DNA of 64,000 bases from Bacteroidales bacterium (GTDB lineage Bacteria > Bacteroidota > Bacteroidia > Bacteroidales > F082). Numbering within the stretch: position 1 is the stretch's first letter; every line of letters begins with the position of its first letter. The translations under genes and the position numbers were made by a program. Location of the stretch: the NCBI GenBank assembly GCA_017537965.1, contig JAFYJV010000001.1, positions 1 to 64,000 on the forward strand. Direction: 5' to 3'. Shown here one piece after another: positions 37,648 to 46,859 of this stretch. The notes under the pieces were generated by a model that saw only the letters and a list, made by a program, of their open reading frames with translations, ran no database searches and was not told the DNA's origin.

Positions 37648-38319
37648 ATGGAGAAAGTTAAAGTCATTGAAATCAAGAAAAGCGTCTTTGCCGAAAACGA
37701 CAAGGATGCAGATGATTTGCGCAAGGAATTGAAAACCAAAGGAGTGTATCTCCTAAATTTGATGTCGTCACCAGGAAGCGGCAAAACCACCACGCTCATC
37801 CAGACCATCAACTGGCTCAAGGACAAGATTCGGGTGGCCGTGATGGAAGCGGACATCGACAGCGACGTGGATGCTGTCAAGATCAAGGAGGCAACAGGGA
37901 TACAATCCATACAGTTGCATACGGGTGGGATGTGTCACCTCGACGCGGAGATGACCCGTCAAGGTTTGGACAACGTCGCCTTGGAGGATGCCGACTTGGT
38001 AATCCTCGAAAACGTAGGCAACCTGGTCTGTCCCGCAGAATTCGATACGGGTGCCGTACGCAACGCGATGATTCTCTCCGTACCCGAAGGTGACGACAAG
38101 CCGCTGAAATACCCGCTGATGTTCTCGGTTTGCGACCTGGTGCTCATCAACAAAACCGATGTCATGCCTTATTTTGACTTCGATTTGGAACGCTGTAAGG
38201 ACAACGTCCATCAGCGCAACCCCAAGGCGAAGATCATCCCCATTTGTGCCAAGACCGGCGAAGGCATCGACGCTTTCACCGAATGGCTCCTCAAAGAAGT
38301 CAATTCCTGGAAGAAATAA
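37648..38319 (+). CDS. hypB: Hydrogenase/urease nickel insertion GTPase HypB
   Basis: A 223-residue SIMIBI GTPase with Walker A SSPGSGKTT (about 41-49), EADIDSDVDA, the switch region HTGGMCHLDAEM with the metal-binding Cys-His, ENVGNLVCPAEFDTG and the guanine motif NKTD. HypB delivers nickel with HypA during [NiFe]-hydrogenase maturation. The His-rich N-terminus of some HypB proteins is missing. No hydrogenase subunit genes are visible in the window; the operon instead continues with an FAD/Fe-S oxidoreductase and hypA. Confidence 0.9.
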   Translation: MEKVKVIEIKKSVFAENDKDADDLRKELKTKGVYLLNLMSSPGSGKTTTLIQTINWLKDKIRVAVMEADIDSDVDAVKIKEATGIQSIQLHTGGMCHLDAEMTRQGLDNVALEDADLVILENVGNLVCPAEFDTGAVRNAMILSVPEGDDKPLKYPLMFSVCDLVLINKTDVMPYFDFDLERCKDNVHQRNPKAKIIPICAKTGEGIDAFTEWLLKEVNSWKK

Positions 38320-38352
38320 TTATCAATTATAAATTCTCAATTCTCAATTACC
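38320..38352 (+). repeat. AATTCTCAATTCTCAATT spacer repeat
   Basis: Short tandem A/T/C-rich repeat filling the gap between hypB and the oxidoreductase gene. Confidence 0.65.
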
Positions 38353-38353
38353 T

Positions 38354-41179
38354 ATGCCCGAAATGTCAACCAAGTTTGTTCCCAAGCACAAAGGCGACAA
38401 ATACCCAAACCCGAAACTGCTCAAATTCGTCCGTCATGTCACGGATCGCGTCCCTGGAAAGATCAAGATGGACACCGACGCTCCCGAGTATTGGGGCCTT
38501 GCCTGCATCTTCGAAGATGAGATGGATGCCGTGACCCGTGAGGCTTCGCTGGATCTGCTCCTCGACATGCTTCCCGGCAACTTCTTCAAAGTGCGCAAAC
38601 ACCATACTTATGCTGAACTGCATGAAATGAATGCCAAGAAGCACTACACCCCAGACGACAAGTCGCTTGACGAACTGCTGGACAAGTTGGCATTCTTCGG
38701 AATGTTGGAGTATGACTATGGTGACAAATACACCAAGGAAGGTCCCGTGGCCGGTACCTCTTTTGAGCGCGATGCCCGCATCTATTGGGTGCCAATGTTC
38801 GTGCCTGGCAGCGCCGAATACACCAACATGAACGTGGAGCTGATGGACAAGCATCCCGAGTTGGCCATGTTCTTTGAGCGCATGACTTTCCTGCCTCTGG
38901 AAAAAGTCACCCCGATGGTGCCCATGGGAGGATCGGGTATCGGTATGCACGTGATTCCCGTCGAGAAGGCCATCTCGATGGAAAATGAAACGGCGGACAT
39001 CGAGCATATTTCCTATTGGCTCAAGCGTTATGAGGGGCATTTGGCTGTAGGTATCTGCAGCTGTCGCTATGGTCGCAAGAAACTCGAGGAAGGCTGTGCC
39101 GACGACTACCGCGACTGGTGCATTGGCGTGGGCGATATGGCTGAGTATCTGGTAGAGACTAACCGCGGACATTATATCACCTATGACGAAGCTATGGCTA
39201 TCCTCAAAAAAGCAGAAGACCACGGTTTCGTGCATCAGGTGACCAATATCGACGGCGAAGGCAAGATTTTCGCCATTTGTAATTGCAACGTAAAGATTTG
39301 CAATGCCTTAAGAACATCACAACTCTTTAATACACCTAATCTTTCGCGTAGTGCTTACGTGGCTCATGTTGACCCGAAAAAATGTGTGGCATGTGGTCGC
39401 TGCGTGGAATACTGCCCCGCTGGTGCCGTCAGGTTGGGCCAAAAGTTATGTACCAAACACGGCGAGCAGACCTATCCCAAACAGGAACTTCCTGATAACC
39501 ACAAGTGGGGCAAGCACAAATGGGACGAGGACTACCGCGACAAAAACCGCATCAACTGCTACCCGACGGGCACGGCACCGTGCAAGACCGCATGTCCGGC
39601 ACATATCGCCGTGCAAGGCTATCTCAAGAAAGCTGCCGAAGGCAAATATACCGAGGCTCTGGAACTCATCAAACGCGAGAATCCCTTCCCAGCGGTCTGT
39701 GGTCGCGTGTGCAACCGTCGCTGTGAGGATGCCTGCACCCGCGGCACCATCGACCAGCCCATCGCCATCGATGCGGTGAAGAAGTTCATTGCCGAACAAG
39801 ACCTCAAGGCCGAAACTCGCTTCGTACCAGAAGTGAACATCTGCTCGAATGTGCAAGAACACTGGGAGGAAAAGATTGCCATCATCGGTGGTGGTCCCGC
39901 TGGATTGAGCTGTGCCTACTACCTCGCCACCATGGGCTACAAACCCACCGTATTTGAGAAGAGCGAGGAGCCGGGCGGCATGCTGCGCTATGGCATCCCT
40001 TCCTATAAACTGGATAAAGATGTCATCAAGGCCGAAATCGACATCATGCGTGAGATTGGTGTGGAGATTCGCACTGGCGTAGAAGTCGGCAAGGACATCA
40101 CCATACAACAACTCCGCGAGCAGGGCTATAAAGGCTTCTATGTGGCCATCGGCTGCCAGGGTGGAAAACTGCCCGGCATCACTGGAGAAACGCTGCAAGG
40201 TACCACCACGGCTATCGACTTCCTTCACGATGCTAACTGCGGCAAAGTGAAAGTGGAGGGCAATGTGGTTGTGGTTGGAGGTGGCAATGTGGCCATCGAT
40301 GCGGCTCGCGTAGCCAAACGCAGCGGTGCCGCTTCGGTGACGATGCTGTCGTTGGAGACCGAAGACATCATGCCCGCTTCGCTCGAAGAACGCAATGAAG
40401 CTCGCGAAGATGGGGTCGTCATCGACCCAGGTTGGGGACCGAAGGAAGTGCTTGGCACCGATAAAGTCAGCGGCATTGTCTTCAAGAAATGCACCTCGGT
40501 CTATGACGCTGAACATAAGTTCAACCCAATATACGACGAGAACGAACTGATTACATTGGATGCTGACATGGTGATTTTTGCCATCGGGCAGACCGTCGTG
40601 CTGAAGGACCTGCTCAAAGATACTAAGGTCGAGTTCTTCCGTGGGGTGTATCCCGTGGCCGACAAGCTGACCTACCAGACGGCCGAACCCGACATCTTCG
40701 TGGGCGGCGACGTGTTCACGGGTCCCAAGTTCGCCATCGATGCCATTGCTGCCGGCAAGGAGGCTGCCGAGTCACTGCACCGCTATGTGCAACACGGCCA
40801 CATGACCATCGGTCGCAACCGCCGCGATTTCATCGAACTCAACAAGGATGACATCTTAGTGGAATCGTATGACAACGGCTCACGTCAGGTGGAAGGCCAT
40901 AAGGCCAACGACAACCCATTCAGCGAATACATGGTCACACTAACAGAAGAGCAAGTACGTAAGGAGACGGCACGTTGCCTCTCGTGTGGCGCTTCGGTAG
41001 TGGATGAAAACCGCTGTATTGGCTGCGGCATCTGCACCACCAAGTGCGGCTTCGATGCCATCCACCTCTTCCGTGACAACCCCGAGGCCAGCATCATGCG
41101 CACTTCCGAGGACAAATTCGGCGGCATTTTGCCCTATATGTTGAAACGCACTGGAAAAATAATCTTCGGTAAAAAATGA
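38354..41179 (+). CDS. Large FAD/NAD(P) and Fe-S oxidoreductase (GltD/NfnB-like)
   Basis: A 941-residue multidomain protein. Residues 1-320 form a Cys-containing N-terminal module (SCRYGRKKLEEGC). A ferredoxin motif CVACGRCVEYCPAG lies near 341-354, a GltD-type helical Fe-S domain (CPAHIAVQGYLKKA, VCGRVCNRRCEDAC) near 410-470, an FAD site GGGPAGLSCAYYLA near 512-525, an NAD(P) site VVGGGNVAIDAARVA near 638-652, and a last Fe-S motif CIGCGICTTKCGFDA near 887-901. This is the layout of glutamate-synthase small-subunit and Nfn-type flavoproteins. Its partner and substrate are unknown; it sits between hypB and hypA. Confidence 0.8.
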   Translation: MPEMSTKFVPKHKGDKYPNPKLLKFVRHVTDRVPGKIKMDTDAPEYWGLACIFEDEMDAVTREASLDLLLDMLPGNFFKVRKHHTYAELHEMNAKKHYTPDDKSLDELLDKLAFFGMLEYDYGDKYTKEGPVAGTSFERDARIYWVPMFVPGSAEYTNMNVELMDKHPELAMFFERMTFLPLEKVTPMVPMGGSGIGMHVIPVEKAISMENETADIEHISYWLKRYEGHLAVGICSCRYGRKKLEEGCADDYRDWCIGVGDMAEYLVETNRGHYITYDEAMAILKKAEDHGFVHQVTNIDGEGKIFAICNCNVKICNALRTSQLFNTPNLSRSAYVAHVDPKKCVACGRCVEYCPAGAVRLGQKLCTKHGEQTYPKQELPDNHKWGKHKWDEDYRDKNRINCYPTGTAPCKTACPAHIAVQGYLKKAAEGKYTEALELIKRENPFPAVCGRVCNRRCEDACTRGTIDQPIAIDAVKKFIAEQDLKAETRFVPEVNICSNVQEHWEEKIAIIGGGPAGLSCAYYLATMGYKPTVFEKSEEPGGMLRYGIPSYKLDKDVIKAEIDIMREIGVEIRTGVEVGKDITIQQLREQGYKGFYVAIGCQGGKLPGITGETLQGTTTAIDFLHDANCGKVKVEGNVVVVGGGNVAIDAARVAKRSGAASVTMLSLETEDIMPASLEERNEAREDGVVIDPGWGPKEVLGTDKVSGIVFKKCTSVYDAEHKFNPIYDENELITLDADMVIFAIGQTVVLKDLLKDTKVEFFRGVYPVADKLTYQTAEPDIFVGGDVFTGPKFAIDAIAAGKEAAESLHRYVQHGHMTIGRNRRDFIELNKDDILVESYDNGSRQVEGHKANDNPFSEYMVTLTEEQVRKETARCLSCGASVVDENRCIGCGICTTKCGFDAIHLFRDNPEASIMRTSEDKFGGILPYMLKRTGKIIFGKK

Positions 41180-41215
41180 TTCTTACTTCTTTCTTCTGAC
41201 TTCTAACTTCTAAAG
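41180..41215 (+). repeat. TTCTTACTTCTTTCTTCTGACTTC-type spacer repeat
   Basis: A/T/C-rich short tandem repeat between the oxidoreductase gene and hypA, with relatives at 41562 and 41946 in the same operon. Confidence 0.65.
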
Positions 41216-41219
41216 AAAA

Positions 41220-41561
41220 ATGCACGAACTCGGAGTCGTATTCTATATTATCAAAGACGTCAAAGCAGTGGCAGAGGAGAACCATGTGGAGCATGTCTCT
41301 ACCGTGGTAATGGACATCGGCGAGGTATCGACGGTGGTGCCGCATCTGCTCACCCATTGCTGGCGTTGGGCTGCCGACAAGGAAGCATTGCTGAAAGGAT
41401 GCGAGATGAAAATCAACACCATCCCAGCGGTCACTTGGTGCGACGACTGCAAAAAGGAATACGAGACCGTGAAGTTCGGCAAGACCTGTCCGCACTGCAA
41501 CAGCAACAACACCTGGCTGCTTCGCGGCAACGAAGTCGAAATCAACAGTATCATTGTTTAA
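41220..41561 (+). CDS. hypA: Hydrogenase maturation nickel chaperone HypA
   Basis: The 113-residue protein has the essential N-terminal Met-His-Glu (nickel-binding His2) and a zinc ribbon with CDDC and CPHC pairs (TWCDDCKKEY, TCPHCNSNNT). HypA hands nickel to HypB and to the hydrogenase large subunit. The zinc site and length are normal. It lies 40 bases behind the oxidoreductase gene and is part of the hypB operon. Confidence 0.85.
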   Translation: MHELGVVFYIIKDVKAVAEENHVEHVSTVVMDIGEVSTVVPHLLTHCWRWAADKEALLKGCEMKINTIPAVTWCDDCKKEYETVKFGKTCPHCNSNNTWLLRGNEVEINSIIV

Positions 41562-41597
41562 TTCTTAATTCTTTCTTCTGAATTCTAAATTCTAAAA
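41562..41597 (+). repeat. TTCTTAATTCTTTCTTCTG-type spacer repeat
   Basis: Same class of A/T/C-rich spacer as at 41180, between hypA and the small membrane protein gene. Confidence 0.6.
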
Positions 41598-41600
41598 AAT

Positions 41601-41945
41601 ATGTCCTGTTTCATTGTTCCTCTGACCCAAGCCCTTGTAACGACGGCGTATCGCAAAACCCATGAAAAATCTATTCACAGCCCTAAAGCGTCGGCGTTGA
41701 AACGTCACCTCCCTGCCTTGGAGAAGATGCTCTGGGGTGGTTCGGTGATGCTCATCGTAGATCACATCATCAATGGCGAGCTCACTTGGAAGTTCCCTTT
41801 CTTCACCGCTCTTGAACTCGAAGGCGGCGGCGCCGTCATGCTCCGTGAGATGCTCACCGTTGGACTCCCCATGTCGTTGGTCATCACTGCGGTATGGGCG
41901 GTTTACGCCATCATCAAAGGGCGCAAGAAAGCTGTTCTCCAGTGA
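41601..41945 (+). CDS. Small membrane protein of the hyp operon
   Basis: A 114-residue protein with a hydrophobic N-terminus (MSCFIVPLTQALVTTAYRK), a helix around MLWGGSVMLIVDHIIN and a C-terminal membrane helix PMSLVITAVWAVYAIIKG. I do not know a named family. Position between hypA and the DUF5692 gene, with the same spacer repeats on both sides, suggests co-transcription with both. Confidence 0.6.
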   Translation: MSCFIVPLTQALVTTAYRKTHEKSIHSPKASALKRHLPALEKMLWGGSVMLIVDHIINGELTWKFPFFTALELEGGGAVMLREMLTVGLPMSLVITAVWAVYAIIKGRKKAVLQ

Positions 41946-41983
41946 ATTCTTACTCCTGTCTTCTAACTTCTAAATTCTTAAAA
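41946..41983 (+). repeat. TTCTTACTCCTGTCTTCTAAC-type spacer repeat
   Basis: Third A/T/C-rich spacer within the hyp operon, directly before the ATG at 41986. Confidence 0.6.
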
Positions 41984-41985
41984 AT

Positions 41986-43089
41986 ATGTTCTTTCAAGTT
42001 TATGGCGCTAATGCGCTGCCTCAGTGGGGAATGATGCTCGTTGTCCTCGCAGGCTTGATCTTACTTAACGAGTTTGCCCGTCGCACCAAGTTCGGCGGTA
42101 TCTTCACGTTTCTGGTTGTTCCCGTTGCTCTGACAGCTTACTTCCTCGCCATCTGGTTGGGTGTCAGAAGTGGTGCTCAGTGGGCACTTGAAAACCAGAC
42201 TCACGTTTACATGCATGGGTGGTTCCACTATGCCAAGCTCTATGCAGCCACGGCCGGATGTATCGGCTTCATGATGATCAAATACAAGTGGGGCATCGGA
42301 GCCAAGCACTGGTTTAAGCCTTTCCCGTTTATCATCGTGGCCATCAACATCCTGATTGCTTGCGCGTCAGATTTCGAGAGCGCCGCGATGGGATGGAACA
42401 AGTGGTGGCTCACCTCAGAAGGCGTGTGGCAATATGGCGGCTGGCACAATGTCTTCAACGGCGTGGCTGGTTTGCTCAACATCTTCTGTATGACCGCTTG
42501 GTGGAATGTGTATGCTTCCAAAGACAAGAAGGATATGATCTGGGCCGACATGACCTGGGTGTACATCGTCATCTATGACATCTGGAACTTCGCCTATACC
42601 TACAACTGTCTGCCGACGCACAGCTGGTACTGCGGTGTCGCTCTGCTGTTGGCTCCGACAGTGGCCGCTTTGTTGTGGAACCGTGGCGGTTGGATCCAGA
42701 ACCGCGCCAACACTTTGGCCATCTGGTGCATGTTTGCCCAAGTGTTCCCGCTCTTCCAAGAGACCTTCAAAGACGGTCGTCAGTGGTTCAGCTGGGCAAC
42801 GCTCCCCGTCCTCTATCCAGAAGGTGTCAACACCATCGAGAAATTGTATGCTGCCGGCGGACAGGCTGCGGTTGACGGTGTTGTTGGTACAACGGTAGAT
42901 CCCGCTGTAGTTACAGCCAATCCCACGATGATGGTTGTGATTAGCGCTCTTGCTCTTGTGGTGAATATTGTCGCTCTCGGCTACATCATCAGTGTCTCCA
43001 AGAAGCGTCACATCAATCCTTACAAGGAAGACGTCTTCATCAACCAGAAATACTACAAAGACGCCATGGCTCGCGCCGATGTAGATTGA
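41986..43089 (+). CDS. DUF5692-like multi-pass membrane protein
   Basis: A 367-residue protein with about nine hydrophobic helices and many Trp and Tyr residues (GWNKWWLTSEGVWQYGGWHN, YDIWNFAYTYNCLPTHSWYC). It resembles the DUF5692 family of Bacteroidota and Firmicutes; the function is unknown. As the last gene of the hypB-hypA operon it may be a membrane partner of the oxidoreductase, but this is inference. Repeat copy 17 ends the operon. Confidence 0.6.
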   Translation: MFFQVYGANALPQWGMMLVVLAGLILLNEFARRTKFGGIFTFLVVPVALTAYFLAIWLGVRSGAQWALENQTHVYMHGWFHYAKLYAATAGCIGFMMIKYKWGIGAKHWFKPFPFIIVAINILIACASDFESAAMGWNKWWLTSEGVWQYGGWHNVFNGVAGLLNIFCMTAWWNVYASKDKKDMIWADMTWVYIVIYDIWNFAYTYNCLPTHSWYCGVALLLAPTVAALLWNRGGWIQNRANTLAIWCMFAQVFPLFQETFKDGRQWFSWATLPVLYPEGVNTIEKLYAAGGQAAVDGVVGTTVDPAVVTANPTMMVVISALALVVNIVALGYIISVSKKRHINPYKEDVFINQKYYKDAMARADVD

Positions 43090-43110
43090 AATTGGACTTG
43101 TTGAACAAAT

Positions 43111-43149
43111 CCGCAACTCGGGCGAAGGTCTGGGTTGCGGATTTTTTTT
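43111..43149 (+). terminator. Hairpin terminator-promoter repeat, copy 17
   Basis: Hairpin 43111-43140 with an eight-T run; TATCTTTG at 43151-43158 follows. This is the last copy; none is seen from here to 64000. Confidence 0.8.
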
Positions 43150-43150
43150 G

Positions 43151-43158
43151 TATCTTTG
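43151..43158 (+). promoter_or_regulatory. -7 promoter box TATCTTTG
   Basis: 20 nt before the ATG at 43178, directly after repeat copy 17. Confidence 0.65.
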
Positions 43159-43177
43159 CACCCAAATTTAATCCAAA

Positions 43178-45835
43178 ATGAAGAGAGTATTATTCCTCGC
43201 AATGGCACTGCTGCTGCTGTTGGCTCCTTTGGGAGCAAAGGCCCAACAGGGCATTCAAAACTATGTTTCCGCTTCGGGTTATGTGATCTTCAATGCTCCG
43301 TTCTACAACACGGGTACCGACGGCTACGCCTTCGATTTCGAGAACGACTATGTGGAAGGACGTTTGGTCAATTGGACCACCATCGATGCTGATGGTGACA
43401 CCTACAACTGGACGCTTTCGCCTACCGGCGAAGGTTATGGCTACAATGGCTCTGACGGCGTGGTGATGTCGTATTCCTACAGTAACTATTCTGGGGTTCT
43501 CAATCCAAACAACTATCTGGTGTCGCCAAAACTGGCCATCACGGCCAATAACCACTACGTGACGTTTTATGCCGCCGCCTTGGATGAGGCTTATCCTGCC
43601 GACCACTTCGGTCTGGCAGTCTCGACCACGGGAACTCAAGCGACGGATTTCACCATGCTTCAGGAATGGACGATGACGGCCAAGCAAGGCGGCTGGCATG
43701 AATACACCGTTGATCTGAACAGCTATGTCGGCCAGGAGGTTTACATCGCCATCAGGCATTTCAATAGCCAGGATAATTTCTGCCTCTGCGTGGATGACAT
43801 TTTTGTTGGGCCCCAGACTCATGATCCATTGGTCAGCTGCAGCATTGCCCTTGATGGCGCTACAGTAGCCAACAACGTCACGGGAACCCAGTATTTACTT
43901 GATACCGACGGTTTTGCAAACAACTCCGCCCATACCACCACGATTACCGCCACCTATCAGTCAGGTGCCATTTTGACCAAGTCAACCGACTGGACTTTCC
44001 GCTCGGCCGACAACTTCCAAGGCTCGCCAACGGGACTTCAAGCCACTAGTGATGGCGCTGCGGTCACCCTCAGCTGGACACTTCCGATGATGAACTCGTC
44101 ATACGCTGTGGATGAGATTTACTATGACTTTGCCGACAGCACTTTCTCCGACCTGACTTTGATTGATGCCAACAACGACGGCTATAACTTCAGGATCTAT
44201 CCATACGGCGGCTATGGGAGCGGCAAATGCCTGAAGTCGGATTCATGGATGACAGGTAACATCGGCAACCTCAATCCGGATAACTATGTGGTTCTGCCTC
44301 GTGTTACCGCTACCGAGAACACCGTGTTCTCTTTCATGGCGGTGGATAGCGACATGCCGGGCATCGCTCCCGACCCAGAGCATTTTGGCGTGGCCGTTTC
44401 AACTACAGGCAACACCAACCCCTCTGATTTCACGATGGTTCAGGAGTGGAACAGTACGGGTGATTATACTGAGTATTCCGTCAACCTTTCGGCATACGCC
44501 GGACAACAGATTTATGTGGCCATAAGGCATTTCAATACCACGGGCGACTGTTATTACCTTTATGTGGACGATATCAGGATTACCGGCGTGGAGGCTGAAA
44601 TTACCCGTCCTGCCAAGGGCGCCTTGGTGTATGCCAACGGTGAGCTTGTCGCCATGCTGAATCATGGCGAGACAAGCTTTACCCATAGCGTAAACCGTTA
44701 TGATGTTGATTATTGCATCCGTGTGATCCAGGAGGGCAGCAAGTCCGATGGCACCTATTATGCGCTGGCAGCTCCGCAGTGCGCCAATGCCGAGGTGGAA
44801 TGTGCGAGGGCGAAGAACCTGTCGGCGGATTGGGACGGTCAGAAGGTGACGCTTTCATGGGAGCGCGACATCTTCATCGATTTCGAGGATGATCCACAAG
44901 GTTGGTCTATGCTTGACGTCAACGGCGACGGTTATAATTTTGGTATCTACATGGGAGGCGGTATGAACTCCGACGGCAGCGTCAACACCACCAACACCAA
45001 TGCTTGCCTGAGTTCGTTCTCCTATATCAATGGCATTGGCAACCTGAACCCTAACAACTTTGCGTTCATGCCAAAAGTGAAGATGCTTCCCAATGCGAGC
45101 ATTGAGTTCTATGCTTCGGGTTATGATCCAAGCTACCCGAATGAACCGATTGCTGTTTCGGTTGCCTCTGCCGACGGTATGACAATCACCGATGTGCAGT
45201 CGTTTGTGACATCGTATCCATATCACAAATACATGGTCGATCTGTCGGCTTACGCCGGACAGGAGGTGTTCCTCGGATTCCACCATCAATCCAATGATGG
45301 CCAATACGCAGTGGTGATTGACAACATCACGGTGACCAACGCCGTTTGGGCGGGTACTGCCAGCGAAACCCTTCGTTACCATGTCTATCGCTCGTTAGAT
45401 GGCTCCAACTACAACTTGATCGGCTATGCCGATGGCGATGCCGTCAGTTACGATGACAACGACATCCAAGCGATCAACTGCTATTACAAGGTGACAGCAG
45501 TCAATGCCATGCCAGGCAACGAGACCTGCGAGTCGGCTCCTGCAATGGCTTCTGATGGCATCCATGACTATGTTACAGTTCAAACCGACGGCGTAAATGA
45601 ACTGGGTGGCGACCTCCTTGTGTATCCTAATCCGACCCACGGCCAAATCACCATTGAAGTGGAAGGCCTGAATCGTGTGACAGTAATGAACGCCTTGGGT
45701 CAGACCGTTTACGACGCCCCGACCGATGCCAACCAGACGGTTCTCAACCTGTCGCAATATGGCACCGGCATGTATCTGATTCGCCTCAGCTCTGAAAAGG
45801 GCATCAGCGTGAAACGGGTATCGTTGGTAAAATAA
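43178..45835 (+). CDS. Secreted triple choice-of-anchor J protein with T9SS sorting domain
   Basis: An 885-residue protein with a signal peptide (RVLFLAMALLLLLAPLGAKA). Three cleaved-adhesin (choice-of-anchor J) domains are visible, each with a D-G-D-x-Y-N-F/W start and an AGQ-x-Y/F..IRHF or FHHQ ending: about 45-210, 310-470 and 560-725. The C-terminus (LLVYPNPTHGQITIEVEGLN to RVSLVK, about 805-885) is a type A T9SS sorting domain. Such modules are found in surface adhesins and in gingipain-type proteases of Bacteroidota, where they bind host proteins. No catalytic domain is present. Confidence 0.85.
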   Translation: MKRVLFLAMALLLLLAPLGAKAQQGIQNYVSASGYVIFNAPFYNTGTDGYAFDFENDYVEGRLVNWTTIDADGDTYNWTLSPTGEGYGYNGSDGVVMSYSYSNYSGVLNPNNYLVSPKLAITANNHYVTFYAAALDEAYPADHFGLAVSTTGTQATDFTMLQEWTMTAKQGGWHEYTVDLNSYVGQEVYIAIRHFNSQDNFCLCVDDIFVGPQTHDPLVSCSIALDGATVANNVTGTQYLLDTDGFANNSAHTTTITATYQSGAILTKSTDWTFRSADNFQGSPTGLQATSDGAAVTLSWTLPMMNSSYAVDEIYYDFADSTFSDLTLIDANNDGYNFRIYPYGGYGSGKCLKSDSWMTGNIGNLNPDNYVVLPRVTATENTVFSFMAVDSDMPGIAPDPEHFGVAVSTTGNTNPSDFTMVQEWNSTGDYTEYSVNLSAYAGQQIYVAIRHFNTTGDCYYLYVDDIRITGVEAEITRPAKGALVYANGELVAMLNHGETSFTHSVNRYDVDYCIRVIQEGSKSDGTYYALAAPQCANAEVECARAKNLSADWDGQKVTLSWERDIFIDFEDDPQGWSMLDVNGDGYNFGIYMGGGMNSDGSVNTTNTNACLSSFSYINGIGNLNPNNFAFMPKVKMLPNASIEFYASGYDPSYPNEPIAVSVASADGMTITDVQSFVTSYPYHKYMVDLSAYAGQEVFLGFHHQSNDGQYAVVIDNITVTNAVWAGTASETLRYHVYRSLDGSNYNLIGYADGDAVSYDDNDIQAINCYYKVTAVNAMPGNETCESAPAMASDGIHDYVTVQTDGVNELGGDLLVYPNPTHGQITIEVEGLNRVTVMNALGQTVYDAPTDANQTVLNLSQYGTGMYLIRLSSEKGISVKRVSLVK

Positions 45836-45894
45836 GTCCTTCCAAAAAGACATCAAGCCTTGATTATTGGGCTGTAACTTTTCCGTCAACCATT

Positions 45895-45924
45895 AAAGCG
45901 CGGCTTCGGCTGCGCTTTTTTTTC
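45895..45924 (+). terminator. Rho-independent terminator with UUCG loop
   Basis: Arms AAAGCGC (45895-45901) and GCGCTTT (45912-45918) with an inner GC-TTCG-GC stem and a T-run, unlike the 17-copy repeat. It ends the T9SS gene. TATCTTTG at 45925-45932 follows at once for the LytTR gene. Confidence 0.85.
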
Positions 45925-45932
45925 TATCTTTG
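45925..45932 (+). promoter_or_regulatory. -7 promoter box TATCTTTG
   Basis: Abuts the T-run of the preceding terminator, 25 nt before the ATG at 45957. Confidence 0.6.
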
Positions 45933-45956
45933 CAGCCCAAAAGCTGTTGGTAAGGC

Positions 45957-46784
45957 ATGAAGTCGATTCTAAAAAGGAAATACCCGTTTGAATTAAATGA
46001 CCATCCGCTAAAAGAGGGCCTGTTCGCATTTGTCATTGTCTTTTTGCTTCTTTTTTTCCTGCAACCCTTTGGGATCAGCGAATATGACGGGAACAAGTTC
46101 TTGGTGTCTCTTGCATTTGGCTTGGTTACGTTCGCGTGCTGTCTGGCAATGGATTATCTCATTGAGGTTCCTTTACATAAACATGTCCAAACCTGGAGAA
46201 TCTGGCATCAGGCCTTGACGGTTTTCTTGGAGATCCTCGTCATAGGAATGTGCAATTTCTTGATGGCTTGTTTCTTGTTCCAATATCCCATGGAATTGTC
46301 GGCTTGTTTGGAAATGGTTTATTTCACGATTGTCATCGGCCTGATATTTACGGTTCTTTCCACGTCGATTTCCTATCATCAGTATATGCGCAAGCAGTTG
46401 GATGCTCTTCTGGGAAAAACCACGAAGGAGCAAGAAGGCATTCAAATCAACATTCACGACCACCGCGTTAGGGGTAACGACTTGAGCCTTCCTCTCAACG
46501 ACTTGCTTTACATCGAAGCGCAAAAGAACAATGTGGCCGTGTATTTTGTGAGCGAGGGGAAGCTGAGCAGAAACGAGATTCAGACCACATTGGCTTCCGT
46601 GCTCAACGACCTCAAGGACTATCCTAACATTTTTCAGTGTCATCGTTCTTTCGTGGTGAACCTGAACAGCATCACTTCCGCCAAGGGGAACTCCAATGGC
46701 TATACCCTCGAACTTGGAGGAGGCCTTGCGACAGTCCCCGTGTCCCGTTCATTCGTACCCAAACTCAAGTCATTCGTCATTTGA
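45957..46784 (+). CDS. Membrane-anchored LytTR transcriptional regulator
   Basis: A 275-residue protein with four membrane helices in residues 20-145 and a C-terminal LytTR DNA-binding domain (about 175-275: NDLLYIEAQKNNVAVYFVSE, NIFQCHRSFVVNLNSI). It has no receiver domain, so the signal is probably sensed by the membrane part. It is followed by a small membrane protein that may be its target. Confidence 0.85.
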   Translation: MKSILKRKYPFELNDHPLKEGLFAFVIVFLLLFFLQPFGISEYDGNKFLVSLAFGLVTFACCLAMDYLIEVPLHKHVQTWRIWHQALTVFLEILVIGMCNFLMACFLFQYPMELSACLEMVYFTIVIGLIFTVLSTSISYHQYMRKQLDALLGKTTKEQEGIQINIHDHRVRGNDLSLPLNDLLYIEAQKNNVAVYFVSEGKLSRNEIQTTLASVLNDLKDYPNIFQCHRSFVVNLNSITSAKGNSNGYTLELGGGLATVPVSRSFVPKLKSFVI

Positions 46785-46859
46785 ATGCGGACAACCTAGT
46801 TGTTTGTCCTTGCTTCTAGCTATCCGTCCTAAGTGTTTGATAGAGTGGATTATTGGATC

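Noticed and set aside
39446..40516. Minus-strand open frame of 356 codons opposite the large flavoprotein
   Set aside because: It mirrors a strongly supported plus-strand gene with ferredoxin, FAD and NAD motifs; its own translation shows no family features and no promoter.
4983..43140. Hairpin repeats as small coding elements (frames such as PQLGRRLGLRIF appear in several)
   Set aside because: The same peptide-like strings arise because the repeat sequence is conserved in DNA; they have no starts and the frames differ between copies.
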